DNA of 23,881 nucleotides from a virus. Location of the stretch: IMG/VR virus record IMGVR_UViG_3300025482_000001, positions 1 through 23,881 of that record; one strand, written 5' to 3'. Position 1 is the stretch's first letter. The number at the start of each line of letters is the position of its first letter. A model generated the notes under the pieces. That model worked only from the letters and a program-made list of their open reading frames with translations. It had not been told where the DNA came from and did not search any database. A program made the translations under genes and the position numbers. This document shows positions 1 to 7,203 of the stretch, in pieces.

Positions 1-2594
1 GCGGCGAGCGGACCGAGATGTTCGTTCACGAGCGTTTGGAGGTTGCCCATGAAGGTCACGGTCGACGTGTTGCTCTTGGTCAACGAGTCGGTGAACCGCT
101 GCGGGTCGGCATCGAACGCCGCCTTGCGCCGAGCCTCGGCGACCTTCGCGGCCGCGTCGGCGACGGTCTTCGCGCTGTCGACCTGCGCCTTGGCGATCGC
201 CGCCTGGCTGGTCTGCATCGCCTTCGTCACGGCCTGCTGCGCCGAGATCACGGCCGGGTCGTTGCGTGCGGCGGCAGCGGCGTACTGGTCGGTCGCGTTC
301 GCGATGTTCGTCGCCCGACCCTGGATCGCCTTGGCGAGTTGATCCTGCGCCGACTGGACCCCGGTGTTGCCGCTCTGCATCGCGGAGGCGACCGCCTGCT
401 GACCCGCGGTGACGGCGCTGACCTGTGCGGCCACGGCCGATGTCACGTTGCTCGTCGCGGTCGTCAACGCGGCCGCGGTCGAGTCGATCAGACTCGCGAT
501 GGTCGGCAGCGCGCCCTCGGCGGCGGTGACGAACGACTGGAACAGGGTGACGGCCGCGTCGCCCGTGGTCTTCGCGAGCGCGTCGGTGATGCCGGCTCCG
601 GTCGAGAGCGCCGCGTAGAACTCGGTAACGGTGATCTTGCCGGAATCGAGCTCGGCGATCAGCTTCCGATACGCGCCGGTCGCCTGGAACGCCTTGAGCG
701 CGGCGGCGTCGGTGTTCCCGGCGATCGCCGCGAGCTTCGCCTTGGCGCTGTCCATGATGAGATTCGCGTCGGTCAGAACCTTGTTCCAGTCGATCGTCCC
801 GTCCTTCAACCGGTCGGTCGATTCGAGTTGCGCGATCTGCGCGCTGGTCACGAGGCCCGACGAGACGCCCTTGGCGAGATCGGCCTGAATGCCGTTGAAC
901 ACGGCGTGGCGGGTCTTGTCGAGCACCCCGGCGATCGTCGCGAGTTGACTCGCGCCGTTCCCGGCAGCCTTCGCGTTCGCCAACGCCTCGGCGCGGTACT
1001 TCTCCCATTCCGCGGTGCCTTGGAACACGTGCTTGGCGAGCACCGCCATCGTCGAGCCGGTGGCCGCGAGCACGCCGGGCAGGTTCTTGTCGACCGCCTT
1101 CTCCTGCTCGACGGTGTACGCCGCGAGCGCGGTCTTCGCCGACGTCGCGCCGGCCACGATCACGCCGGTCGAGTCGGTGAACGACGACTGCACCGCCTTC
1201 GCCGTCGCGGCGGCGCGTCGGCCCTGCGCGCCCATCAGATCGACGATGCCGCCAACCGCGGTGACGACGAGCACGGCGACAACCAGATACGCGTTCATCG
1301 ACAACGACGCGAGGTCGATCGTGCCCGCGTACAGCAGCCATGCGACGCGCCCGGCGGTCAACGCCGCGCCGAGCAGAAGGAGCCCACCGACGATCTCGAT
1401 GATGTCCTTGCCGACGCGGGTGTCGAGCACGTCGGCGATGAGGTTCAGCCCGGTCGCGAACGCGTGCACGAGAATCCCGACGCCTTGCAGATCCGCGCTC
1501 ACGAGCAGCAACGCCGCGCCGAGCCCGGGACTCAACACCGAGATCAGTCGCGCGACGGCCGAGAGCAGATCGACGATCGGCGGGCCCGCGCCGGATTGCA
1601 GCCGTTCGATGATCGTGACGAGATCGGTGCCGAGCGGTTCGATCCCCGCCTCGATCTGGTTGCGCAGCAGCTTGAACCGGTTACCGAGCGAGAGCGTCGC
1701 GAGGCCGGTCGCGTCGATGCCGCCCTTCCCGTTGGTGATGTCGGCGAGCAACGTCTTGAACGAGAAGTCACCCTTCTGCATCGCGGTCGCCAGCTCGACG
1801 CCGGATCGGTTGCCGAACAGCTTGATCGCGTCGGCCATCGCGACGGCCGGGTTCTTCCCGTCCGAGAGCGACTTGATGAGGTCGTCGAGCTTGGCGCGGG
1901 GGTCCTGCCCGGCCTGCGCCAGCTTGCCGAAGGCGAGGCGCAACGCCGCGAGTGCCGGTTGCAGGTTGACGCCGGCCTTCTCGAGTGTCGCGGTGAGCGC
2001 GGCGCTCTGAGCGAGGTTGAATCCGTACTGCTGGAACACCGCGCCCGACGAGAGCAGCGGTGTGAGCAACGCGTCGAGGCCCAAGCCGGACCGCTGCTGC
2101 GCCTTGAACAGCACGTCGAGTTCTTGCGACTGCTGCGCGAGCGGAATGTTGAACTTCGCGAACAACGCGGTCGTCGACTGCACGTTCGCGGCGAGATCGG
2201 TGCCGGTGATCTTGGCGAGGAACAGCTCTTGCTTCGCGAGCTCGCCGATCAGCGAACCGAGCGGCACGCCGCGTTGGTACAGCTCGTCGACCGCGGCGGT
2301 CGTGTCCTTCAACGACGCCGGAACCTGAGTGAAGACCTGCTTGACCGTGTCGGCGAGGCTGCCGAGCACCTTGCCGGTCGCGCCGGTCTGATTCTGAATG
2401 GTCTGGTTCACCTTCTGGAACTCGACGCCGCTCGCGAGCAGAGCGCCGGTGAAGGCGACCGCTACGCCGATCCCGGTGGCCTTGCCGATGACCGAACCGA
2501 TGTCGGACGCGCCGAGTTGCGCCTTCAACTTCGACGCGAAACCAGCCGACTCGGGGCTGATCGCGACGAACGCCTCGCCGATAACGGTGGTCAC
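1..2594 (-). CDS. Tape measure protein (C-terminus cut by window edge)
   Basis: This frame stays open from a GTG at 2594 to the left edge, giving about 864 residues without a stop; the carboxyl end lies outside the window. Tape measure proteins set tail length and sit inside the tail tube. The sequence is rich in Ala, Gln, Ser and Thr, with long helical stretches and hydrophobic segments in the first half (for example near GLGAALLLV and AYLVVAVLVV), as expected of siphovirus tape measures. The carboxyl part in the window is an Ala/Gln-rich coiled-coil-like region. The start overlaps the stop of the upstream chaperone ORF by 4 nt (GTGA), and a position directly after the two chaperone frames is the classical place for this gene. 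Identification rests on length, composition and position, since no enzymatic domain was recognised. A long plus-strand open frame over the same bases is its antisense shadow. Confidence 0.88.
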   Translation of the reverse strand, partial: MTTVIGEAFVAISPESAGFASKLKAQLGASDIGSVIGKATGIGVAVAFTGALLASGVEFQKVNQTIQNQTGATGKVLGSLADTVKQVFTQVPASLKDTTAAVDELYQRGVPLGSLIGELAKQELFLAKITGTDLAANVQSTTALFAKFNIPLAQQSQELDVLFKAQQRSGLGLDALLTPLLSSGAVFQQYGFNLAQSAALTATLEKAGVNLQPALAALRLAFGKLAQAGQDPRAKLDDLIKSLSDGKNPAVAMADAIKLFGNRSGVELATAMQKGDFSFKTLLADITNGKGGIDATGLATLSLGNRFKLLRNQIEAGIEPLGTDLVTIIERLQSGAGPPIVDLLSAVARLISVLSPGLGAALLLVSADLQGVGILVHAFATGLNLIADVLDTRVGKDIIEIVGGLLLLGAALTAGRVAWLLYAGTIDLASLSMNAYLVVAVLVVTAVGGIVDLMGAQGRRAAATAKAVQSSFTDSTGVIVAGATSAKTALAAYTVEQEKAVDKNLPGVLAATGSTMAVLAKHVFQGTAEWEKYRAEALANAKAAGNGASQLATIAGVLDKTRHAVFNGIQADLAKGVSSGLVTSAQIAQLESTDRLKDGTIDWNKVLTDANLIMDSAKAKLAAIAGNTDAAALKAFQATGAYRKLIAELDSGKITVTEFYAALSTGAGITDALAKTTGDAAVTLFQSFVTAAEGALPTIASLIDSTAAALTTATSNVTSAVAAQVSAVTAGQQAVASAMQSGNTGVQSAQDQLAKAIQGRATNIANATDQYAAAAARNDPAVISAQQAVTKAMQTSQAAIAKAQVDSAKTVADAAAKVAEARRKAAFDADPQRFTDSLTKSNTSTVTFMGNLQTLVNEHLGPLA

Positions 2595-3082
2595 TGCTCG
2601 GACAGGGTACGCGCCAGGGCGTCTCCCAACGGGTTCCCGGTCCCGACGCTCTTGGCGGGCTCAGGCGGCTTCGGCTTGCGCGGCCGCGACCGAGCGTCCG
2701 GGAACAGCTCCTCGGCACGGGCCATGCCGCGCTGAGCCGTCGCGCTCTCGCCGAACGAATCCACGTCGGGCAACACCTTCGACAGTGCCTCGTCGAGCCC
2801 GTCGAGCGCCTCGTCGAGCGATCCCCACGCGCCGCTCGTCATCGGTTCGGTCAACGCCGCGTAGGCGACGTCGATCCGGTCACGCAGCGAGAGGCCGTCC
2901 CAGCGCACACCGGCCAGGAGCAACCGGCCGCGCAGATAGCCCTCTCGATGGACCGCCCACGTGCCTATCGCGCGGACGGATTGGTAGGGCGGTTCGTGTA
3001 GAACTCCGTGAGTTTCAACATGATTCGGCCGATGCGCTCCAACTCCTGCGGCCGAGCCTTGTCGAACATCAGCGCGTCCCAC
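2591..3082 (-). CDS. Tail assembly chaperone, frameshifted extension (gpT-like)
   Basis: This open frame overlaps the end of the upstream chaperone gene (2965-3429) in the -1 frame and ends 4 nt into the tape measure gene. In most siphoviruses the second chaperone is made as a fusion by programmed -1 frameshifting and helps polymerise the tail around the tape measure. Here the -1 frame is open from just after a TGA at 3095-3097, so slippage would have to occur between about 3094 and 2965. No canonical X-XXY-YYZ heptamer was seen there; the only weak candidate is a C-CCT slip at the CCT codon 2986-2988. The product from the overlap onward has a helical acidic region and a Pro/Lys-rich segment (RPRKPKPPEP) typical of such extensions. 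The GTG at 3082 is only the first start codon in frame and lacks a good ribosome site, so independent initiation is less likely. Confidence 0.75.
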   Translation of the reverse strand: MGRADVRQGSAAGVGAHRPNHVETHGVLHEPPYQSVRAIGTWAVHREGYLRGRLLLAGVRWDGLSLRDRIDVAYAALTEPMTSGAWGSLDEALDGLDEALSKVLPDVDSFGESATAQRGMARAEELFPDARSRPRKPKPPEPAKSVGTGNPLGDALARTLSEQ

Positions 3083-3429
3083 CGCGCGACGTCGTCACAC
3101 GGCTCCCACGCCTCGACCTCGATCGGTTCGGTGCCATCGGGAGCGTCTTCGGGCACCGGCTGCTCGATCATGACCGGCAACGAGATCGCGAGCACGTCCT
3201 CCATGAACAGGAGAATGTCGGGGTTGTTGTAGACCTGACGGCCGCGCTCGTCGACGCGCACCGCGTTCATCAGCCGCGGCAACACGCCGCCGGCCAACGC
3301 GGGCAGGCAGTGAAACGTCTCACCGCCGAGCGTGAAGGTCGGGCCGACCTTCGGTGCGTCGTGCGGCTCGTCGTCGAAGTCCCAATGCGGCGGCGGCTCC
3401 GGCGCACGGCGGGCTGGCTGGTTGGTCAT
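2965..3429 (-). CDS. Tail assembly chaperone (gpG-like)
   Basis: This 154-residue protein starts at ATG 3429, 12 nt after the gp10-like gene, with a GAGGAG ribosome site in the gap. It has a Pro-rich acidic amino end, then a compact domain containing FTLGGETFHCLP, a pattern commonly seen in actinophage tail assembly chaperones (a short beta hairpin followed by helices). It ends in TNRPTNPSAR. It immediately precedes the tape measure gene and its end is overlapped by an open -1 frame, which is the standard G/GT arrangement. It is expected to bind the tape measure and recruit tail tube subunits without entering the virion. The identification comes mainly from position, size and the overlapping frame rather than a diagnostic motif. 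Confidence 0.78.
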   Translation of the reverse strand: MTNQPARRAPEPPPHWDFDDEPHDAPKVGPTFTLGGETFHCLPALAGGVLPRLMNAVRVDERGRQVYNNPDILLFMEDVLAISLPVMIEQPVPEDAPDGTEPIEVEAWEPCDDVARWDALMFDKARPQELERIGRIMLKLTEFYTNRPTNPSAR

Positions 3430-3441
3430 CGGGCGGCTCCT

Positions 3442-3894
3442 CTATGCGGCTGCGGCCAGGGACAGATACATGAACGGGTTGGGCTTGTTGCCGGGATGAT
3501 GAACGTGGTGTGCGTAGATCCAGTCGCCGGTCATCTCGCGCTCGAGACTCGGGTTGTCGCCGTGGCTTCCTTGCCAGGCGAGCACGCGCGCGTTGACCGG
3601 ATAGATGTCGTGCGGCTGCGAGCCCTTCACGACCCACACCGCGTACGGCACCTTCTCGATGCCGATGAGACAGTTGGGTTCGCCGCCCTTGCCCTCGACG
3701 ATGCGCTTCACGATGTGATCGCGCATGTTGCCGGTGCGCACCGGGCACAACTGCTTCATCCGAACCTTGACGCGCTCGCCGCGCACGATCAGATCGCGCA
3801 CGACCGGCCCGCCCGGGCCGCGCAGCACCTCGGCGAGCCCGACCGGGTTCATCACCAAGTAGACCTGCCCGGAGAGAGTGGTGACGGTCGCCAT
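3442..3894 (-). CDS. HK97 gp10-like head-tail connector protein
   Basis: This 150-residue protein starts at an ATG that shares one base with the stop of the upstream gene (TGATG). It shows the usual pattern of the HK97 gp10 family: an amino-terminal helix with repeated basic residues, the phrase LCPVRTGNMRDHI (cysteine/proline/arginine/threonine-glycine turn), a middle beta region with YAVWVVKGSQPHDI, and a carboxyl HHPGNKPNPFMYL segment. In other siphoviruses this family sits at the head-tail junction and contributes to tail completion. Its neighbours, a tail-terminator-like gene upstream and the chaperones downstream, agree with that role. An upstream in-frame extension to about 4269 exists but overlaps the neighbouring gene completely and is rejected as a start. 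Confidence 0.82.
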   Translation of the reverse strand: MATVTTLSGQVYLVMNPVGLAEVLRGPGGPVVRDLIVRGERVKVRMKQLCPVRTGNMRDHIVKRIVEGKGGEPNCLIGIEKVPYAVWVVKGSQPHDIYPVNARVLAWQGSHGDNPSLEREMTGDWIYAHHVHHPGNKPNPFMYLSLAAAA

Positions 3895-4394
3895 CAGAGC
3901 AGCAACGCTCGGAAGCGGAGTGTGCCGCCAGCCAACCCGCCTTGCTCGGGAAGACTCGACCACCGCTCGAACGCCAGGCCGTTGCACGTCGCCAGCGCGC
4001 CCGCCTGTTGCGCCGCGGCGAGCACGTTGAACATCACCGTGGCGTCGGTGTAGATCACCTTGCTCGCCGCCTGCACCTCCATCGGATCGGGCAACGTGAT
4101 CGACTGCCCGTCCTCGACGATGGTCGGCACACACCGGAGAATCGTCACGCCGATGATCGCCGCGCGCATCGCGAAGCCGAGACCCATCTCGATGAACGCC
4201 TCCTGCGCGACGTCGGCCTCGGTGCCGATCGTGTTCTCCACGAACACGACGAGCGATTCGCAGTCCCACACCACCATGCCGTTGCTCACGTACTGCCGGT
4301 CGGGCAACGGTTCGGCCTCACCGGGCCAGCCGGCCTCGAGCGCGTCGATCGTCGCCTGCCCGAGATCGAACAGCGCGGTGATCGGCAACGGCAT
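3894..4394 (-). CDS. Putative tail terminator or connector protein
   Basis: This is a 166-residue protein starting MPLPITALFDLGQAT at an ATG that overlaps the glycosyltransferase stop by one base (TGATG). It contains VVWDCESLVVFVENTIG followed by a strand-rich centre with ILRCVPTI and a helix-rich carboxyl end around YTDATVMFNVLAAA. These features match a family found in actinophages and actinobacterial prophages just before the gp10-like gene, thought to be a tail terminator or neck protein. The match is to a recalled pattern, so the exact role is inferred. Its downstream partner (gp10-like) and the tail chaperones support a place in head-tail joining. Confidence 0.62.
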   Translation of the reverse strand: MPLPITALFDLGQATIDALEAGWPGEAEPLPDRQYVSNGMVVWDCESLVVFVENTIGTEADVAQEAFIEMGLGFAMRAAIIGVTILRCVPTIVEDGQSITLPDPMEVQAASKVIYTDATVMFNVLAAAQQAGALATCNGLAFERWSSLPEQGGLAGGTLRFRALLL

Positions 4395-5533
4395 CAGAGC
4401 ACTCCCTCGATCGCGGTCACGGCTCGGCGCGATGCGCCACCATCGGTCGAAGCGTACACATAGGCCGCCGCTCGACGTCGGAGTGCTCGCGCCTCGGGGG
4501 GATCAGCCAGCGTGGCTCTCAGCGCCGCCTCGAGATCGCCCGGCCGGTCGCACTGCAACCCCGGGACGTGCGACCAGAAGCGCGCACCGTGCTCGACGTC
4601 GCGGCGGTAGGTCGGCGCGTTGAGGTTCAGCACCGGAATGTCGAGCGCCGCGGCTTCGTAGGCGATCGACGACGAGTCGACGATCAGTGCTGCGGATTGC
4701 GCATTCCGCAACCGGCCGAGCACCACGTCCGGGTCGAGCTCGAACGGGATGCCGAGGCGTTCCCACATCTCCCCGGCGCGGCGCACGTTGCGCGGGTGAG
4801 CGTGACCGAGCCAACGAATTCCGGTATCCGTAGAATCCTGTTCGCGCAGTTCGCGCAGTGCCCGCTCGTACAACGGGAGCGCCGGCATCGTCTCGGGGCA
4901 GACGCCGCACCGCCAGTGACTTGTGATCGCGACGAGTGGTCGTTCACTTGACGGATCGACCCGAGATCGCGTCATAGGTTGCGTCGCTTCGCTTGTAGTC
5001 GGATGCGCGCCGGAATCCCGCGCACGTTCTACGATTCGCTCGTGCTCGCCACCACGGTCAACGTCACGCTCCTCGGGGTCGCCTGCGTCGTCGTCATCGT
5101 GTGCGGCCTGGTCTGGCTGTTCGGACGCCGTCACCGGTAGGAACTGGTCGAGCGCCGGGCATCCCACAGCAGCGACCACAGCCTGCGGATAGAGCGCCCG
5201 CCACTGAGCGGCGACCTGTTCGTTCGGTGCGATGAAGAGCACGACGTGTGAGAGGCCCGGAGCGCCCCCGTAGCCCGCTGGCGGACCGTCTTGGTACATC
5301 TGCCCCGCGCCGTGCTCGCAGTAGACCACCGGCCGATCCCGGTGCTCTCGGGCGTCGATCCACGAGGCGACGATCATCAGCTCACCGGGCGGGATGCCAC
5401 GCGCTCGTCGCCCCCACGGGTGGATTGCCCGACTTGCCCACGTCTCGACCTCATGGCCCGCTTCGCGCAGTGCGTCGACGATCGGCGCGAGATGCCGCCA
5501 GTAGTTCGGCTGGCTCGCGTAGACGTGGATCAT
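4394..5533 (-). CDS. GT-B-fold glycosyl/glycerophosphate-type transferase with an odd internal insert
   Basis: This 379-residue protein starts at an ATG overlapping the previous stop by 4 nt (ATGA). The amino half has a Rossmann-like start (MIHVYASQPN), the EHGAGQMY segment and GCPALDQF. The carboxyl half has LVAITSHWRCG, GHAHPRN and the signature LIVDSSSIAYEAAALDIPVL, which resembles the nucleotide-sugar binding region of CDP-glycerol glycerophosphotransferases and related GT-B enzymes. The likely role is to attach a sugar or polyol phosphate to phage or host surface components together with the adjacent GT4 enzyme and methyltransferase. Residues of roughly 132-197 form a hydrophilic, acidic insert between the two halves that such enzymes normally lack. 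By hand count only 9 of 21 codons for residues 177-197 end in G or C, against 28 of 34 at the amino end of the gene. The insert coincides with a plus-strand ORF (5003-5140). Confidence 0.75.
   Translation of the reverse strand: MIHVYASQPNYWRHLAPIVDALREAGHEVETWASRAIHPWGRRARGIPPGELMIVASWIDAREHRDRPVVYCEHGAGQMYQDGPPAGYGGAPGLSHVVLFIAPNEQVAAQWRALYPQAVVAAVGCPALDQFLPVTASEQPDQAAHDDDDAGDPEERDVDRGGEHERIVERARDSGAHPTTSEATQPMTRSRVDPSSERPLVAITSHWRCGVCPETMPALPLYERALRELREQDSTDTGIRWLGHAHPRNVRRAGEMWERLGIPFELDPDVVLGRLRNAQSAALIVDSSSIAYEAAALDIPVLNLNAPTYRRDVEHGARFWSHVPGLQCDRPGDLEAALRATLADPPEARALRRRAAAYVYASTDGGASRRAVTAIEGVL
4948..4980 (+). promoter_or_regulatory. Possible plus-strand promoter elements upstream of the 45-codon ORF
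   Basis: TTGACG at 4948-4953 matches a -35 box well, and TAGGTT at 4975-4980 resembles actinobacterial -10 boxes (TAnnnT). The 21-nt spacer is longer than the usual 16-19, so this is only suggestive. The elements lie in the low-GC3 part of the glycosyltransferase insert, 22 nt before the plus-strand ATG at 5003. Confidence 0.22.
5003..5140 (+). CDS. Possible small single-pass membrane protein nested in the transferase gene
   Basis: This is a 45-codon plus-strand ORF from ATG 5003 to TAG 5140, opposite the unusual insert of the minus-strand transferase. The product starts MRAGIPRTFYDS, has one long hydrophobic segment (about residues 12-40, including GVACVVVIVCGLVWLF) and ends in the basic tail GRRHR, an orderly single-pass membrane topology. 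By hand count, GC at codon positions 1, 2 and 3 is about 67, 47 and 91 percent, the pattern of real genes in GC-rich DNA. The codon-aligned minus frame shows the reverse (third position 67 percent). No clear Shine-Dalgarno site is visible, and part of the hydrophobicity follows automatically from the acidic codons on the other strand, because GAC read backwards is GTC. Function is unknown; small phage membrane proteins include holins, superinfection-exclusion factors and morons. Confidence 0.45.
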   Translation: MRAGIPRTFYDSLVLATTVNVTLLGVACVVVIVCGLVWLFGRRHR

Positions 5534-5691
5534 CGGCCATAGCGGTGCACGCCGGCCTTGACCGGCACGGCGATGTGCATGGCCCACCAGATCGACCCGA
5601 ACTGCCCGTCGACCCACGCATCGCCGCGGTCCCAATCCGGCCGTTCGTCGACGTCTTCGACCCAGTGCGGCAGCGTGCTCGTGTCGATCAC
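5530..5691 (-). CDS. Small protein of unknown function between the transferases
   Basis: This 53-residue ORF starts at a GTG overlapping the GT4 stop by 4 nt (GTGA), and its own stop overlaps the next gene by 4 nt (ATGA). Both junctions are the translational-coupling type used throughout this phage, which is the main support for it being real. The product is acidic and rich in Trp and Asp in its first half (WVEDVDERPDWDRGD) and ends with WWAMHIAVPVKAGVHRYGR. No family was recognised. Its position suggests an accessory part of the glycosylation cassette, but nothing in the sequence shows a catalytic role. Confidence 0.65.
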   Translation of the reverse strand: MIDTSTLPHWVEDVDERPDWDRGDAWVDGQFGSIWWAMHIAVPVKAGVHRYGR

Positions 5692-6641
5692 AACGACTCC
5701 AACGCCGCGGCGAACGTGTTCAGATCGGCCTGGGTGACGCGCTCGAGTTCGACCGCTCGGCGCAACGCCCGCTCGCTCGCCTTCGCGTACTCCGCAGCGT
5801 CGTCGAGCCGTTCGATCTGCCAGCGCCACGACTGCGCGTTCCGCAGTGGCGCGAAGATGCCCGCACGGCCGAGCGACTCCTTGAGCCCCGGCGTCGGCGC
5901 GGCGATCGTCGGGATGCCGCTGCACGCCGCCTCGATCGCGACGCGCCCCCACGACTCGTAGTGGCTCGGCATCAGCACGAGGCGAGCGCGCGCGTACACA
6001 TCGGCGACGATCTGCCCAGTGCATCGGACGGTGTTCACGTTCGGTGATCGCGCGTGCAACTGCTCGCCGTAGCCGCCGCGCACCGCGAGGAACGACCGAT
6101 CGAGCATCGAGGCGGCGACCTCGTAGAACAGAGCCGCGCCCTTCGCCGCCGTCAGGTTCACGAGCGCGATGTCGGCACGATCCATGGACCGTGGACCATG
6201 AACCATGTACCGATCGACTTCGACGTGCGGGCGCAGGATCAGCGACGGCCCCGGCCACTGTTCCCGACGTGCGAGCCACAGGCTGTTGAACGCCACGAGC
6301 GCCGCGTCGAGCGGCACCTTGTTGAACCGGAGTTGCTTGTCGTTGTGCACCAGGTGAACGAGCGGCTTGCCCGCTGTCCGAGCGACGCGCAACGCGATCG
6401 GCGTGGCGTCGAGATGCGTGAGCACCACATCGACGTCGGCGACCTGAGCGGTCTGTCGGCGTTCGGTCGAAGCGAGCGCGGCGACCGGCACACCCTCGAA
6501 GTTCGTCACTCGCGCCCCGGCGTAGAGCACCGCGACGTCGTGGCCACGCTTGGCCAGGTCGAGCAGGATCGCGTGCAGCATCATCTCCGCGCCGGCCGGT
6601 CGCAGCGGCGGGTAACGATGGACGAGAGCGAGCACCTTCAC
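5688..6641 (-). CDS. Glycosyltransferase family 4-like protein
   Basis: This 317-residue protein starts at a GTG overlapping the methyltransferase stop by 4 nt (GTGA). The amino end, VLALVHRYPPLRPAGAEMML, is the typical GT4 opening with a Gly/Ala-rich loop near residues 15-20. The carboxyl domain carries LMPSHYESWGRVAIEAACSG, in which E229 and E237 form the EX7E motif used by retaining GT-B enzymes to bind the nucleotide sugar, followed by PTIAAPTPGLKE. The length is slightly short for GT4 but both Rossmann domains appear present. It probably transfers a sugar from a nucleotide donor onto a virion, DNA or host-envelope acceptor. The acceptor cannot be read from sequence. Upstream in-frame starts (to 6941) would lie inside the methyltransferase gene and are rejected. 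Confidence 0.83.
   Translation of the reverse strand: MKVLALVHRYPPLRPAGAEMMLHAILLDLAKRGHDVAVLYAGARVTNFEGVPVAALASTERRQTAQVADVDVVLTHLDATPIALRVARTAGKPLVHLVHNDKQLRFNKVPLDAALVAFNSLWLARREQWPGPSLILRPHVEVDRYMVHGPRSMDRADIALVNLTAAKGAALFYEVAASMLDRSFLAVRGGYGEQLHARSPNVNTVRCTGQIVADVYARARLVLMPSHYESWGRVAIEAACSGIPTIAAPTPGLKESLGRAGIFAPLRNAQSWRWQIERLDDAAEYAKASERALRRAVELERVTQADLNTFAAALESL
6184..6211. repeat. Four degenerate 7-bp tandem repeats
   Basis: The plus strand reads four consecutive heptamers ATGGACC, GTGGACC, ATGAACC and ATGTACC. They lie within the GT4 gene at roughly residues 144-153, between its two domains. The total of 28 bp is not a multiple of three, yet the frame stays open. It may be slippage-derived, or chance. 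Confidence 0.5.
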
Positions 6642-7201
6642 TGCGGGCCGAGCATCACCATGACGCAGGCGTACAGCTCGAAGGCGTCGTTGTCGATCAT
6701 CGGCGCGCACGATCGGTCGAGCGCCGCGAAGTCTTCCGGCGTCCAGTGCGAACGGTGATTCTCGGTCGGCCACACGTCCACGTCGGGATTCTGGAAGTAG
6801 TCGCGCGGCGTCGAGATCAGCACGCGACCGCGACACCGACCGAGGAGATGCAGCGCCTCGTCGCGCTCGATGTGTTCGAGCACGTCGAGCATCATCACCA
6901 GGTCGTACGGCACACCCACGTCGATGTCTGCGTGAGCGCACACGTCGCCGACGAACACGTGGTCATAGATCGAGTCGAGCCAGGTGAACCGCTCGATGTA
7001 GCGCGGCTCGGCTTCCTGCGCGTCGAGACGCTCGAATACGCCACCCCGGTCGAGCCCTTCCACGTACTCGCGCAACAGCAGCCCGTACTTGCCGAAGCCG
7101 GGCCCGACGTCGAGCACCGTGATCGGCCGACCCAGCTCGCGATGCACGGCGGCGACCTGATCGCACACCTTCGGTGCGAGCGTCAACAACGACGACGGCA
7201 T
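6638..7201 (-). CDS. Class I SAM-dependent methyltransferase
   Basis: This 187-residue protein starts at ATG 7201, two bases after the adaptor stop, and ends in a 4-nt overlap with the GT4 gene. Motif I is clear at residues 29-40 (VLDVGPGFGKYG), the glycine-rich loop that binds S-adenosylmethionine. It is followed by YDLVMMLDVLEHIE (about 99-112), the motif often seen in small-molecule or sugar methyltransferases, and RVLISTPRDYFQ. A late ENHRSHWTPEDF segment resembles glycan or lipid-type O-methyltransferases. No DNA-methyltransferase motif such as DPPY or NPPY is present, so a DNA base target is unlikely. Given the two glycosyltransferases directly downstream, methylation of the transferred sugar (capping) is the simplest reading, but the substrate is inferred from context. 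Confidence 0.82.
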   Translation of the reverse strand: MPSSLLTLAPKVCDQVAAVHRELGRPITVLDVGPGFGKYGLLLREYVEGLDRGGVFERLDAQEAEPRYIERFTWLDSIYDHVFVGDVCAHADIDVGVPYDLVMMLDVLEHIERDEALHLLGRCRGRVLISTPRDYFQNPDVDVWPTENHRSHWTPEDFAALDRSCAPMIDNDAFELYACVMVMLGPQ

Positions 7202-7203
7202 CG

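Noticed and set aside
18-4053. Long plus-strand open frames opposite the tape measure and chaperone genes
   Set aside because: Arg/Gly/His-rich low-information translations and typical antisense shadows of GC-rich genes; the minus strand has coherent tail proteins and coupled starts.
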